Below the pieces are notes generated by a model. It was not told the DNA's origin. It saw nothing but the letters and a program-made list of their open reading frames with translations, and made no database searches. This document shows positions 10,191 through 22,359 of a stretch of DNA of 64,000 nucleotides, one piece after another; position 1 is the stretch's first letter; the number at the start of each line of letters is the position of its first letter. Both the position numbers and the translations under genes were made by a program. Source of the DNA: Basidiobolus meristosporus CBS 931.73 (taxonomy: Eukaryota > Basidiobolomycota > Basidiobolomycetes > Basidiobolales > Basidiobolaceae); NCBI GenBank assembly GCA_002104905.1, contig MCFE01000101.1, forward strand, positions 62,001 to 126,000, given 5' to 3'.

Positions 10191-11735
10191 ATGTGTTAAA
10201 AGGATATTCAGTATAAGGGATTCCTTAATATAATAATCCTATATATTATAGAATAAGGGATCTGCATATCATGTGGTCTAATCCTTGCCAATGTAATTCC
10301 AAGATGTCACATGCCTAATTTATAGAAAAGTCAACAATCACATCAGCTTTCATATATATTTCATACACTACAATGTTGATGCCAATATACTACTTTACAA
10401 GTATCCAAACTCAACATTATAGTCCCTATGCTATGTCTCAGCTTATCTTTAGTACATCCTAGACATAATCCATCACCCTGGCCACAGTCTGTGAAAGTCA
10501 ATGTAGAGTCCAATTGAGTTCCCACTCAATAATTTTAGTACATCCCATGTGTCTATAATGGGCCTTCATGCAGATATTTGGACACTACACACTGATCAAG
10601 CACTACTGGATATCTCAGAGCCTACAGAGATTGAAGTATCTAAATAGAAGGCTGTGGCATGTGCTCCACATCAGTATGCCAACAGATAAATGTACCAAGT
10701 TATACAATATGACAAGTAATGAAATTAAGAGTGAGCCATGAGTGAGGAAGCTTGATGAGGAGGCTGTGCACAAACAATTTCCCTTACTACTTGTGCAGTA
10801 GGGAACATACATATCTATTTGCACCTCACTGTTGAGAACCAATGATGCTTTGAGCAAGTGTGCCAGAAATGACTAATGTACGCATGATATATGAGTAGAG
10901 CCAAGTTGCTTCCAAGAGCAATATACTCCAGACTTATCCAGGCAGCAGTTCCAAAGCACTTGACAGCATGTAAGTGAATATCTTGAAGGTTTAAAATGTG
11001 AAATTTGAATGGAGGAATGTAGAATCTGCATAATTGCTTCACAGTTGCACCATCATTCTTCAATAAAGTCTATTGAGCATTTCAGCACTAGCACACCAGT
11101 ACATGTCAGTTAAATCTATGCCAATATTATCCACAAGAGCGCCATGTACCTAGTCAAAGCACCAACCCTAAGCTCAGATCAAAACAACAAGAACTCACTG
11201 AGCTGCTCAACTAGACACAAGTTCACTGGAGCAGGCCAAGTAGTGTTCTCATATAGCATCACACTGTACTCAGCCAAGGCCCATGTCAATGTATCATGTC
11301 ATGTCTAAGTGTGCTCCTGCAACTGACCATCATAAAGCTACTTTGGGCAAACTAATTAATGTTACTCTTGATGCTATGCAATTTTTAGCAATCCCATTTG
11401 AACCATTGCAAATAGATGATCAATATTTTATAGTAATTACTTATATAAGTATATCAAGGCCTTTTCATATTTGATATGAGCCCAATAAATTAGCACCCTG
11501 CATATTTATATGTCATCAGCAATACAAGCTCAGCCATTTGATCCATCTTACAGCTACTTGATTGGTTGCATGCTAGCTATAACACCAAGATAGTCACTAG
11601 AATCCTGGATTCATATACTCAATACAAAAAACGGGATATATGCTGGCAAATTAAGTAGTTTATGTTTTAGTCAATGAACCATATAACTAAAGATGGGCAT
11701 ATATTTCTAAGAGCACAAGACAGAGCAAGTAGCCA
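10191..11735. other. AT-rich repeat-region filler, nothing recognised
   Basis: I see no retrotransposon domain, LTR or host gene here. Short open stretches on the minus strand (10,615-10,857 and 10,815-11,063) overlap in different frames and have no known motif. Probably old transposon debris. Confidence 0.4.
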
Positions 11736-12112
11736 TAGTAGTGAGCAGTGTGCTTGATATGCAGCATTGCAGTATATCAGAGATATAAAGAAGTGTTGCA
11801 CAACTTATAAAAAATTCCTGCAAGAGAAGCTTAACTGGGAGACAACTCTGTATTACAAGCTGCTACCGGTTGGTCTATACAGATGAATATGAGTGATAAC
11901 TCAGGGCTAAAGACAGCCAAGCTAAATGGGTACAGTATAAGCCTGGAATAGCTATGCACCAACTCTCAGTGAGTAAAGCAACAGCTCAGAGACAGATATC
12001 TGTTTTTACAAAGCTCTGCTAATTAATTTTGACTGAAGTGAACACATAAAGGCATTGAAAAACAGAGATAACAATATGTATAAGCTACAATATAATATCA
12101 GTGAGCATAAAG
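11736..12112 (+). pseudogene. Copia-2 protease/pre-integrase remnant
   Basis: Degraded match to the copia-2 segment between the protease active site and the GAG-pre-integrase domain (I-P-x-R-E, L-G-D-N-S, M-N-M-S-D-N-S-G, then N-R-D-N-N-M-Y-K-L-Q). It is cut off where repeat R3 begins at 12,113. Confidence 0.6.
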
Positions 12113-12446
12113 GGAGTTTAGCTAGTATTTTATATACTAAAATTTGAACTGTTTTTTAATGAGGTTCCAGCAGCTGCTTACATACATTTTCCAGATCAAT
12201 TGACAACTAATTGTGTTTCCTAATGTAGGTTGTGGCTGATGACACATTTGATTGGATCATCATCACCCAATACAATTCTACTTAATATATCCATTCTTGT
12301 CTGATACGCATATGCTGATTCATTTGCTAATTAATGCTACCAATTGGATAGATAACACTTATATACTAATAGGCTAAACATAAAACTAACTGATCTAACT
12401 ATATACTGATCAAACTTAAACATTCAAGCAGTAGATCATAGCACAA
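12113..12446. repeat. Dispersed repeat R3, copy 2
   Basis: Second copy of the 334-bp repeat at 6260-6593, roughly 80 percent identical by eye. It lies between a copia-2 protease remnant and a copia-2 LTR fragment. Confidence 0.6.
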
Positions 12447-12663
12447 GATCTAATTAGCACTTTTACCAAACATTATGTATTAACTCCAAAACTGTTGAAG
12501 TATGCTCTTGAATGTTGAGAAGCTCTCCTTACTAAGTGTTACAGTTGTAGCACTACTACAAAGGTATATTACTAAGCTTCTTAATGAATAAACACACGCT
12601 CAACTAGTATCACCATTTGTTGAGAAGCTTCTTATATCCAATTAACTCTTCAAATTGCAATAG
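12447..12663 (+). repeat. Copia-2 LTR, 3' part
   Basis: Matches the last 60 percent of the copia-2 LTR (TTAGCACTTTTACCAAACATTATG to CAAATTGCAATA). It is followed by a degraded primer site (GGTCATGAGCT) and the gag leader of the next entry, so it is the truncated 5' LTR of that copy. Confidence 0.7.
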
Positions 12664-15600
12664 GTCATGAGCTTAATTTCTTAAAGCTATCCTGATAATG
12701 ACTTCTACTAGCAGACAGAAGTGCACCAACATCTTCCGTGTAATGGGGAGGTTTGATGGGAAGAACTACACACTTTCAAGAATCAAGATGCAGATCCATC
12801 TTGAAGAAAGAAAGCGTTGAAATACAGTAGCAGGAAAAGAAGTGAGCCCAAGGGAACAGCAGAAGAAGTGGAGAAGTTTCAACAGAAGGAGAGAAAGGCC
12901 TTTAATGCCATATGTATTAATGTGCCAGATTTCTTCATTTGACAATTTCATGCTTCAAATACTGCCAAAGCAGCACAGGAATGTTGCAATTTAAGAAGTG
13001 ATTTGGATATAAGGAACTTATCAAGAAATAGTGATAATAGTTGAACTGTTGTTTATTCATAAAGAAGCTCAGTATTTATATCTTTGTAGAAGTAATACAG
13101 CTGCAACACTAAGTAGGGAGGGTTTCTCAATATTCAGGAGCATTCTGTAACAGTTTCAGGGTTAGTACATAATGTTTGGTAATAGTGCTAATTTGATCCT
13201 GACTATAGGGGAATAATCATAAGATCATATATCAGGAGAAAGTGGCAAAGTTAAGTCAGTAAATGAGTCCTACAGTGACTAAGACTAGCCTAGAATTGTT
13301 AAGTAAATTTTTAGCTGCTGAATGATACCAAATAGTCCAATATTTCAACAAGGAATTCATAAAGAAGATATTTAGAGCAATGTCAGTATCAAGCTAGCTC
13401 TTTAAAGCAGAAGTATGTCAATGGACAACTCCTCCATAAAGAACCCAGTTGAAATGACCAAGCAGAGAAAATTGAAGGTGATGCTTAAATCAGCTCAGAA
13501 TGATATCCAGAAAAGAAGGGAAAGCAACAAAACTAAAGAAAACCTGGTTGCTGTAATTACTGTAAGATGCTAGGATACTGGGTAAGCAAATGCAAGAAGA
13601 AACAAGCATATTAAAACAGAAACTAAAGCAGATAAACTATAAAACTATTGATGAACTGTAATTTGTAACTGTACAAAAATACAGGTAACCAAAGTAAGGG
13701 GCAATATAAGCACTCTGGAATATCATAACATATTTGTGGTATAAAGGAGTGGTTCAGCAACTTCAGGACCATTCTCCCAAGAAAGGTGTATTTGGGAGAC
13801 AACTCTGCGCAGGAAGCTACTCTCAGTGGGTATATTGACCTAAATTTGAGGGATATCACAGGGCAACAGCAGCAAAACTGACTGACATCTTTTTTGTGCC
13901 TTGGATAGCTAAGAGCCTACTCTCAGTCAGTAAAGCTACTGCTTAAGGACTGAAAATTGTTTTTACCAAGCTAAGCTGCTGAACACTGAGTGAAAATGAA
14001 TAAAATCTAGCTTTGGGAATCAGAGATCACAATATATATAAGTTACAATGCAAGATTATTGTACTGGTGTATGCTAACATTGCTGAAACAAATGAAACTA
14101 GCTGCAAGATGTAGCATAGGAGCCTAGGACACATTGGGGAACAGAATATAAGTCAGTTGGTGAAGTACCAGCTTGTCTTTGGCCTAAATTACTCAATTCC
14201 AATCAAATCAAGTGTCTGTAAGGTACATAGAAACATCTCAGAAGTCCAAGAGGTATTTATGCCACTATAATACTGCCAATTGTGCACCCAGATATATGTG
14301 GGGGATCAGAATACTCTACTATGGAGCTAACAATTATTTCATGATATTTGTTGATGACAAGACAAGATATACACGGATGTACTTCCTCAAGACAAAGGAT
14401 GAGGCTCTATAGATGTTCTAGTACTGCAAGAGCATAACTGAAACACAAACTTGGTGTAATTTGAGGGTACTATGAAGTGGCAATGGTGGGGAATACTGAT
14501 CTAATGAGTTTCCAGCCACTGCTTAATTGCTGAAAAACATCAAAAGACCACTGTTGTAATTATTCCACAGCTAAATGGAGTAGTAAAACATGCAAATGGA
14601 GCAATAGTAGAGATGAGATATCTTTGCTATATGATAAGGGAATGGACAACCAGTTTTCAGCTGAATCTTTTGCTACTGCAGTATATGTCAGGGATCAATG
14701 TCCAATAACAGCATTACATGATTGCACACCCTTTGAAGTATATATGGTAAAAAACCCCACCTTTAGTACCCCAGGATCTCTAGTACTCATATATTTTATG
14801 ACATTCCTGACATAAAGCATTCAGATTATGAATCAACAAGTAGAAAAGAGATCTTTCTTGGGAATTGTAAAGAAGCTAAAGGGTAAAGAGTGTATGGGGC
14901 AATATATAGAAGCTGATCAACAATGGGGATGTTTTATTTGGGGAGAAATCAGATTCAGCAGCCACCCACAGCATTGGCCTGCTGCCTCATGATGCAATCA
15001 AAGCTAATCAAGCAGATGCATTCCTATTTCAGCCAGATATGGAAGAAAATTCTACCAACTCCAGATCAGAGCTGATTAACCCATTAGGAAGTCTACCAGA
15101 ATAAGAAATGCTCCTGGATCCTGGTGGCAGATACCCATCAATTGTAAGTAAGCTTATCTTACCTTATGTGCCAAACCTCAGAATCTGGAGCAGGCAATAA
15201 GTAAGCAATTGTGCTGGTAGCTATGTTAAACTCCACTAGGACAATTCTAGCTCTAGCAGCTGTACCAGGAGTCATTAAACACACAAAATCAGAACTCTTT
15301 GACAAGTCTGAAAAGTAAAATCTTGCAAGATTCAGCCATTTTTGTGGATTTATGCATCAAACTTAATATAACTACACAGAAACTTGTGCTGAATCAGTCT
15401 AAACACATCAGCAGCATTTTTAGGGGCTTCAAAATAAAAATTTGCAGGCCTGCAGCAACACCCATGCAAAATAACCTCAGATTGAGTGAATCTCAGCCAG
15501 ACTTGGGTCCAGTCTGTGCAAACATGGACCAAGCCTTTTCCTATCAATCAGTGGCTAACAGCCTGATGTACCTGATGATATCTACATTTCTAGATACTGC

Positions 15601-15726
15601 AATGTTTGTGGGAAAGCTTGATCAATTGATGCAGAATTATGGATCTGATCAAATACAGCGGTCAAGCAGATTTTAGATATCTAAAAGGTACCATTATAAG
15701 GTACTGGAATGCTGTGGAGCAGCTAA
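12664..15726 (+). pseudogene. Copia-2 Gag-Pol, heavily decayed and internally deleted
   Basis: Gag starts near 12,702 (F-D-G-K-N-Y, M-Q-I-H-L-E-E-R-K). A solo LTR interrupts it at 12,982-13,350, and gag resumes at 13,356. A degraded zinc knuckle lies near 13,550-13,600, the protease/pre-integrase part at 13,700-14,200, and integrase at 14,210-14,900 (F-V-D-D-K-T-R-Y-T; G-N-G-G-E-Y in place of S-D-N-G-G-E-Y). A short RT trace follows at 15,220-15,290, after which most of RT is deleted. The RT-RNase H junction is at 15,290-15,720. Stops are frequent in every domain. Confidence 0.8.
12982..13350 (-). repeat. Copia-2 solo LTR with perfect target duplication
   Basis: 369 bp on the minus strand, flanked by AGGAA at 12,977-12,981 and 13,351-13,355. 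It splits the gag of an older copy of its own family. It is very similar to the LTRs of the intact element at 23,986, so it is a recent insertion that has since lost its body. Confidence 0.92.
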
Positions 15727-15806
15727 TTGGCTATTTAGTATCATTCAGCCACTAAAAATTTACTGGGTAGATACCTTATATCTAAATCACTTCTTAAATT
15801 GCAACA
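15727..15806 (+). repeat. Internally deleted copia-2 LTR
   Basis: The first 35 bp or so (GGCTATTTAGTATCATTCAG...) and the last 45 bp or so (...CACTTCTTAAATTGCAACA) of the copia-2 LTR are fused, with the middle about 290 bp missing. Confidence 0.65.
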
Positions 15807-16484
15807 TTAGATATCCTTTTAACAACTTCCTTTAAACTTCCCTTGCAAGTGGGACAGTATATATATGTGGTTAGTTGTGGCATATAATTTGAAACACCCT
15901 GCCAATAGAAGCAACTTGATATATCTCAATTAGTGATAGATGGATTATATGACTTATTGCACAAGTCATTAGTTAATATTAGCAGCAACATCACCTCTCT
16001 GGTGGCTTAACAAACAGTCATTTACTCTGCTGCTGTTGTAGAGAATGCCTCAATGGGTTAGTTTTTGTAAATCCAAGTAATATCTGAACTAGCATTGGGA
16101 AGTATATGCCTAGTAATGTTTTTTGTATGAATTGAAAGGATTATCAAATGGGGCCACAATAATGTCCGCCGCTTGAGAATCTCTGCACTCTTCAGAATGC
16201 TTTAATTGGAATGTGATGATATCTTGTCAGCCATATATGGGAATTGGCTTCACAGTTTTTAAGAGCCACAAGGGGAATCAGTTCAGTTTGAAAGCTTAAC
16301 AGTGTCATGGGGGTGTGGGGTGTTGAACAGCAATGTGTTTACTTAAGCCTGCAGCAACTTCTTGTACTCATTGCTCCTTACTGTGTGCTGACTAGATGGA
16401 CTCCAAAATGCAGGCTCTTGTTGATGACTCATTTGATTCAGAAGTATTTAAACATTAATGGCTTGACTTGTAACAGTCACAATT
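15807..16484. other. Unassigned repeat-region sequence
   Basis: No gene or complete repeat recognised. A short piece near 16,410-16,445 (GTTGATGACTCATTTGATT) matches the interior of repeat R3. Confidence 0.35.
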
Positions 16485-16740
16485 GTTGAAACATCACTCT
16501 TTACCACCAAAACTTTACATTATACTTTTCTAGAAGTACTATACCTGTGGCGCTATCTTAGGATGTTTTCCCAACATTGAGGAGCATCCTCTAATAATGT
16601 TGGCGTAAGTACACACAGTTTGGTTGATGTACGGTTTTGATTTTGAGAATAGTGAAATAGTATTAGGGTTATAGATCAAAGAAAGGAACAAATACTGGGC
16701 TTTTATACCAATACCCAACAGTTCAATTATTATTACTATT
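16485..16740 (+). repeat. LTR-like relic
   Basis: Starts TGTTGAAACATC. Near its end it has 'aaatactgggctttta...caacagttcaa', the same arrangement as the promoter/R region of the copia-2 LTR. Too diverged to place more precisely. Confidence 0.4.
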
Positions 16741-17285
16741 TATTTAAACATTGATGATGTTTGGGGTTGTTTTAGCAGCTTATGCAGTTTAATGCTCTGT
16801 GTACTCAAGGCTGACCAAAATATTCCAGGTACACCCCAATCTAGAAATTGGTCAGTATGCAATAAAGATCTGAGGTATTTCAAATTAACTATAGCCAATG
16901 GTTTTGGTAAACATATATGCAATCATTTCATCATTATCATGGTAAACTAATTGAACTAAACTATTCTCTGTAGCTATATGTGAAATACAATGTCTGATAT
17001 TGATGTGATTAGCTTTAGCATGAAAAGTTGGATATCTACCCAGTTTCTCACATCTTGTATTATTTTGAAATTAAGCAGAAGGTGTTTTTTACATAATCCA
17101 CGTTCACTAAGAGAGCTCTGTAGTTCACATTGCTTCATTTGTAGCTTCACAGGCTGCCATACACCCATATAAAGTGCTCTGATTGGCTGCCATGTTGAAA
17201 GAAGTAGCTCCTTTGCAGCACAGAAAGACTTATCCTGTTGTAGTACTTCTGCGTCTTGTCTTTTGTCCCCCATCAGCATCTGAAT
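16741..17285 (-). pseudogene. Copia-1 RNase H remnant
   Basis: Minus-strand frames carry D-A-D-x-G, R-R-R-S-T-T-T-G, A-C-E-A-T-N-E-A-M and the C-terminal H-I-N-I-R-H pattern of copia-1 RNase H, with frameshifts. It is the end of the minus-strand copy that continues at 17,473-18,995. Confidence 0.65.
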
Positions 17286-17319
17286 GTCCTATAAGACCCT
17301 TTTTGAGTTTTTCCATTGA

Positions 17320-17472
17320 GTACTCCTATATTATATACTTGGTGTAGCAGTTGTATTACTTCTATAAAGGTATCAATACTGAGTTTCTTTATAAATACAC
17401 AACAGTTGAGCTATCATGTTTCTTTCTGGGTACGTTGATTATATCTTAAACACTGGTTAAATTGCCGCAGAT
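17320..17472 (+). repeat. Copia-2 LTR fragment
   Basis: Matches the last 150 bp of the copia-2 LTR (GTATTACTTCTATAAAGG to GTTAAATTGC). Inserted between the RNase H and RT remnants of a copia-1 copy. Confidence 0.6.
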
Positions 17473-18995
17473 TCTATGGACAGCTGCTTTTTTTTGGAAA
17501 CTCAATCATTCCAAGTGAGATTCTGTCTTGCAATTCCAGGCTCCTGGGGATTGTTTCAGATTGCATCATGTTTTATGCTTGCAGGTCAAGTGGGAGCTAA
17601 ATTAGTCAATAAATCTATCAGGCTGGTCCAGGTATATATCCTCATTAAGATCTCAACACATATATTAGCATATTCATCCATTTAATGAATAATCAATTTA
17701 AATTTAGCAGCAACAATCAGTATTAGTCTGATGATATAAAACCTGGCTACTCATGCAATGGTCTCTGTATAGTCCTGTCATTTTGTTTGAGTATATCCTT
17801 TGGGCACAAGTCTTGAATTGGATTTTTCAACAGTACCATTACCATATATCTTGTCTCAGAGGCCCATGTGCATCCAGCTAATTTTTTATTGATTGGTAAC
17901 TTGATCAAGTCCCAAGATTGACTTTCCATCAGGGCCTTATACTCTTCAGTCATTGCAGATCTCCAAAGCTCTGTCAAGGACTATTTAGAGCATTTTTAGC
18001 AGTCTTGTGCTCAGCAGTATGGACTGAATAGGCATTTTCCAAGTTTGTACCCTCATGGATATTGTGATTAGGGTCATTACTGGTCAACTTGAATATCCAA
18101 CTTGTAATACTGGAATGATCATTTTGTTGTAAGAGTCTTAGAGATATTGGAAGTGATTGGGAGAACAAGTAGATTATGTGGTTTTCACTTAATAAACTAT
18201 TGAATGTAAAAGTAGTATTTATACTTTGGCATGGTCTGAGCATTACAAACACATAGATAAGGCCAAGAAAGGTCCCAAGAACATGTGTGCACAGCTTGGG
18301 GCTGCTTGGACAACTTTGAAAATTTTCATGTTCTGGGTACCTGGTATTTTGGTGAAAATATTCTAAGTAAATACCAACAAGAAGTTGGGTCAGTATTCTC
18401 TAAGATTTGAAGGTAATGCTCTAAGTAACTAAGTTAGGTGAATACTTAGGTGGAAATACAAATTTTTACAACACATTTCTGTCATAGTTTTGGCTAATGC
18501 CCCAGGCTAAGCCATAGTTGTAAAGTCCTGTGGAGAGCAAAAATTTGCATACTTTTGCTCTGATCAAATCCTGACAATTGGTGGACTATAGATCAGATTT
18601 CTGTCATCATCTGATGGCACTTTTTGGGAAAATATTAACTTTTCCTCAAGCAACACATTCCCAGACTTCATCAGCTTCTTTTTTTTAGGTTTTGCAGAGT
18701 TTTTATTTCTTACTCTCAATACAGTAGCCAAAAGATATGCATTTTTTACTGTTTGGCTAAATTTGACCAATATCCTGGCAATTTGCTGGCTAATGCTGTA
18801 CACCCAAGTAATGTCAGATGAATGGTACCAGATCTGTATCCATATCATGCCTCAGATAGAGTGGAATCACAACATGCTCTGTTATGATGACACTTTTGAG
18901 ATAAACAGCAGTAGCAACTGATTCTGTTAAAAAATTATAGGCTAAGTTTTGCTCATGGATCATAAATCTTGCCAAATCCAATATTTACCTCTTTA
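17473..18995 (-). pseudogene. Copia-1 integrase-RT remnant
   Basis: Read on the minus strand from about 18,995: the end of integrase (S-V-A-T-A-V-Y-L-K), the integrase-RT linker (K-K-L-M-K-S-G-N-V-L-L-E-E, S-D-D-D-R-N-L-I, 18,564-18,848), and the start of RT (W-R-S-A-M-T-E-E-Y, W-D-L-I-K-L-P-I-N; 17,747-17,977). A degraded RT core (P-G-A-W-N-C-K) reaches 17,480. Homologous to copia-1 at 3,180-4,250. A solo LTR (18,125-18,473) interrupts the linker. Confidence 0.75.
18125..18473 (-). repeat. Copia-1 solo LTR with perfect target duplication
   Basis: 349 bp on the minus strand, flanked by CATTT at 18,120-18,124 and 18,474-18,478. Lies within a copia-1 pol remnant. Confidence 0.9.
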
Positions 18996-19079
18996 CCCTG
19001 TTGAATAATTAGGAGTCCACCTAATTATTAATATATATTGTGAACCAGCACTTATTTAAACGACATAACTCAGAATATT

Positions 19080-19440
19080 AGACTTGTTCCTTGGGATAGT
19101 GCCACATTGAGCCATGAGTGTCAATTTTGCCATGGTGTGCCAGAGAGGCCAAGTGAACCTATACCTGGCCACCAAGTGTGCAACATAGCTATGCATCTTC
19201 ATGTAAAGCAGCCCCTGTGTTTCACCTATGATGCTGGAGAAAATCCATTTTTTGATGTTTTTTTGTGGATCAATGTTGTACAGGATATGTACAATCACAG
19301 AAGAACTGAAGACATGCATTGGGTACTCAATACCCATGGCACTCTGAATCTAGCTCCTGTGGCCTGTAAAATGTCACAAAAATGCATGGCACTATCTTGG
19401 TCCACTGGTACTATCTGGCACCAAAAGTGCTTTGTATAGA
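19080..19440. mobile_element. Single arm of the foldback TIR element
   Basis: Starts AGACTTGTTCC and matches the left arm of the foldback element at 7771 for about 350 bp, stopping near the palindrome centre. The second arm is absent. The open frame within it (19,107-19,439) is not conserved in the other copy and is not taken as a gene. Confidence 0.7.
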
Positions 19441-19454
19441 TCATACTATAGGGC

Positions 19455-20490
19455 TAATACTTAGCCCAAAAGTTGCACAAAAACTGTTGAGACCTTCCTT
19501 ATCCTATTGTTCATGCTTTTATGCCAATGCCATGTGCTAGTATAATTACCACCATTTCATCCAATATACCATTAAGTGAAACCAAATAATCTTATTGCTC
19601 TCCTACTCAATTTCAGTATCTCCAAGACTCTTACAACTTTTTATGAGTCTCAAGCTCTCACTCTCTGCAGTGTCTACTACAGCTACTGCTGTGATTTTTA
19701 CCTCTGCTGAAAAGTTGGATAGAATTAACCACCAAGTGTAGAAGGAGCAGATGAAGATGCTTCTACAAGAAAGTGGCATTTTGGATGCTATTATGGGACA
19801 AGAATGCCCCGTTGAGAATGTAGGAGTGGAAGCCACAAAGTACCAGAAGAATGAACAAGGTGCCTGTAATTGCATTTGCTTTGATGTTAATAACAAGTTG
19901 ATAATTCATTGCTCAAGGGCAAAGCAGCAATGAATGTCTGGAAGACATTAGAAGACAGCTACCAGTTATGCTGAGCTGCCTAGTAAGTGTATCTCAGACA
20001 AAAGCCCTTTACTACAAAGATGCTGCCAGGAGAAAAAAGTGAGAAATGTAGTTAACAGAATTACCCTGCTGGTGGATGAGATGTTAACTGAGGGTTTACT
20101 AAATACTAATGAGAATGTGATAGTAACCATTGTGAATAGCCCAACACACAGCTATTAGGGCCTTGTATTGACCCTAAAGCTAAGAACTGACAATTTGACC
20201 TTAAAATACCTGTATGGAAGGCTTCTGGAGGAAGAATTATGAAATAATGTATTAATAAGAAGGAAGAAAAAAGTGCTTTAGTGTGCAATGATAACCGACA
20301 AAGAACTTACTCAAGCCCTTTAGAGGCAACAGTAATCTGCTGTGCAACTACCTTTAATGGAAAGAACACATATCAGACTGGTGCCTTAAAGAGAGAAGCA
20401 ACAGCAGAAAAAGCCCTAATATAGATATGCTGTAACAACTAAGGATAGACTATTAATATCTGCACTTGATATGACCATATACAAGCATTG
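19455..20490 (+). pseudogene. Copia-1 LTR end and gag, decayed
   Basis: 19,455-19,636 matches the second half of the copia-1 LTR, ending CTCTTACAAC. A degraded primer site (TTATGAGTCTC) and a gag with M-S-T-T-A-T-A, F-T-S-A-E-K-L-D and K-D-K-L-L-type segments follow, reaching the zinc-knuckle region near 20,400. Many stops. The copy ends abruptly at about 20,490 against family A sequence. Confidence 0.75.
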
Positions 20491-20496
20491 ATTAAC

Positions 20497-20995
20497 GTCT
20501 ACCAGTCCCTATACTATGCACTAACATTAACAACAACCCTACACTCATCAAGTACTCAGTCATAATCCACCATGCAATAAGTGTTTCTGCTGTAACACCC
20601 TGTTTCCATAGCTCTGGCAGGAACCCTCTGGCTTTATGCCACTGTTCATTCACTGGTTCTCATATGTCTTGATCTTCAGCTAGCACTGCAAGGTCCAGCA
20701 CCTCACCTGCCAGTCTTTGCAATAAATCCTTGCAGTATTCAAGTGTGTTTTCATGAGCAATGCTCTTGAAGAAGTGCTGCAACCTGTTGGTGTGCCTATT
20801 AATGTTCCAAAACTCCACTGAAGGCATTGTGATAGCCTTTTGGGTTCTTGAAAATGTTACTTTGTCTGTTGGTGGGATTTCCACTCTGTCAACAATGAAG
20901 GATGTGGAGGCTGAGTAGTTGAATTGCCTTTCTATGCAATCTCATCTACCTCACTGAAGGGTAGTGCAACTGGCTGCACTACCAACTCCTAGCAA
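20497..20995 (-). pseudogene. Family A protein, copy B (fragment)
   Basis: Minus-strand fragment open over 20,660-20,884 and homologous to the middle of family A copies at 23,418-23,985 and 40,019-40,595. Shared blocks are P-S-V-E-F-W-N-I-N-R-H-T-x-R-L-Q-H, N-x-L-E-Y-C-K-D-L-L and V-L-D-L-A-V. It continues degraded through W-K-Q-x-V-T-A-E-x-L-I to about 20,497. Truncated on both sides: by copia-1 gag on the left and by Tnp2 on the right. I do not recognise the family. Confidence 0.55.
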
Positions 20996-22080
20996 ATTTT
21001 CATTACACAATTGGTAAGCATTCATGGTGAAAATTGCCAAGGACACTTTATGGAGTCAATTGGGCCCAGTAATCCATCTATTGGTGAATAAGGTGATCTT
21101 GTGGCTAGATAAGTGGCACATTTCCACTAATATCAGTCATTGGGGCTTTGAGGACTAATACTACTTCTTGGTAAGATCATTGTGGGATGCAACTTACCAT
21201 GTACATGGTGTAAGTGGGCTACTGTTATTTGGCTGGCAACATACAACCCACAGACCATCCTGATACCAGCATGTGTCAACAGTTGCAGGGCATTCATATC
21301 AGAAAATGTAACCATTGCAAGGTGTCCAACTTGTCAGGAATCTGCCACCATTGGGGGTAAATATTGCTCACACTCCAGATATATACTGGTAACACCCCTT
21401 CTGAAGAAGCTTATGCAGTCCAACAAATATTGTGAAGTAATAATGTACCATACATGGTATTAATCCAGCCCAAACATATCCAAATCATTTGATTGCAAGC
21501 ATTAAAAATGGCTGAGAAGCAAGGGCTACCTTGAAGGTTTCTATGACCATGCCTTTGCCTTGGCATCTGATGGCATCTCATTAAGCAAGTACTCTACCAT
21601 CATATCCTGCTGGCCCCTAATTCTCATCAACCTGAAGCTGCTGCCTATATTAAGGTATCAGAGCAGAAATATGATGGTAGTTTCTGTAGTACCTGGGTGT
21701 AAATCACTGTTCAACCTAGACACCTACCTGTATCCATTGCTGGATGAATTTTGTATGCTTTCCTGCAGGATAACAGTAAATGACCATCATGTCAAAGCGC
21801 ATAGCATTATCTGCATTGAAGATACCCCAACCATCAGCAAGATAGCTGGCTTTTCTGAGCACACTGGAAGGTATATCCCTATGAAAAATTATTGAGATAA
21901 TCCCATCAAAAGGCCATCACAAAGTTAAAGTCCTGTGACTAAGAGGTACTGATCCCTTCAGGACACCATCAAGAGACTGTTGAAAAATAATTGCAGCCCA
22001 GATTTCACAAAAAACTTTGTCAAAATTTTTCATTGCAACAATGTATAAGTGGCTTTTGATAGGTTCCCAGCTAATTTGCT
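20996..22080 (+). pseudogene. Tnp2-type (EnSpm/CACTA) transposase, N-terminal half
   Basis: Resembles fungal Tnp2 transposases, which cut and paste CACTA-like DNA elements. 21,182-21,463 carries the cysteine-rich N-terminal region (C-x2-C spacings, R-C-P-T-C, then Y-x-L-V-T-P-L-L-K-K-L). After a short gap 21,530-21,895 has the catalytic-core start (A-S-D-G-I-S-L-S-K, W-P-L-I-L-I-N-L, V-V-P-G-C-K-S-x-x-N-L-D-T-Y-L-Y-P-L). A trailing part runs to about 22,080 (S-P-V-T-K-R-Y). Several stops. The protein resumes at 31,694, after about 9.6 kb of inserted material. A second, short copy of the trailing part is at 39,685-39,870. Confidence 0.75.
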
Positions 22081-22207
22081 CACTTTCTGATTTTAGACAC
22101 TCTGTTGCCTCCTACATTTGTGTGCATTGATTTGCTATTGCCTCTTTTTCACACTCCTTACTTCCTGACACAACCATTTCTCTTACTTTTCATGTGTACA
22201 AACTGAT

Positions 22208-22359
22208 TTATTCCTGTTGAAACTTCAGTTGTACCTCAATTGCCAATTGTATTGACCTATAAAAGTCCCTATACCCTCTACTAACATTATCCCCAACCCC
22301 ACACTCAACAAGAAACTCCATTAAAATCCACCACTCAATAAGTATTTCTGCTGTAACAC
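22208..22359 (-). pseudogene. Family A protein, copy A, C-terminal segment
   Basis: Encodes S-V-T-A-E-I-L-I-E-W-W-I-L-M through L-A-I-E-V-Q-L-K-F and a stop at 22,208-22,210. Copy D has the same last residues and stop position (40,019), so this is a real protein end. It is the continuation of 23,418-23,985, separated by a gypsy solo LTR. The gap from here to Tnp2 (22,081-22,207) also resembles the copy D flank. Confidence 0.6.

Noticed and set aside
10615-11063. Two overlapping minus-strand frames of about 80 codons
   Set aside because: They are in different phases, have no known motif, and sit in AT-rich debris.
19107-19439. 110-codon plus-strand open frame
   Set aside because: It lies wholly within one arm of the foldback element, and the other copies (7,771-8,524) do not keep the frame.
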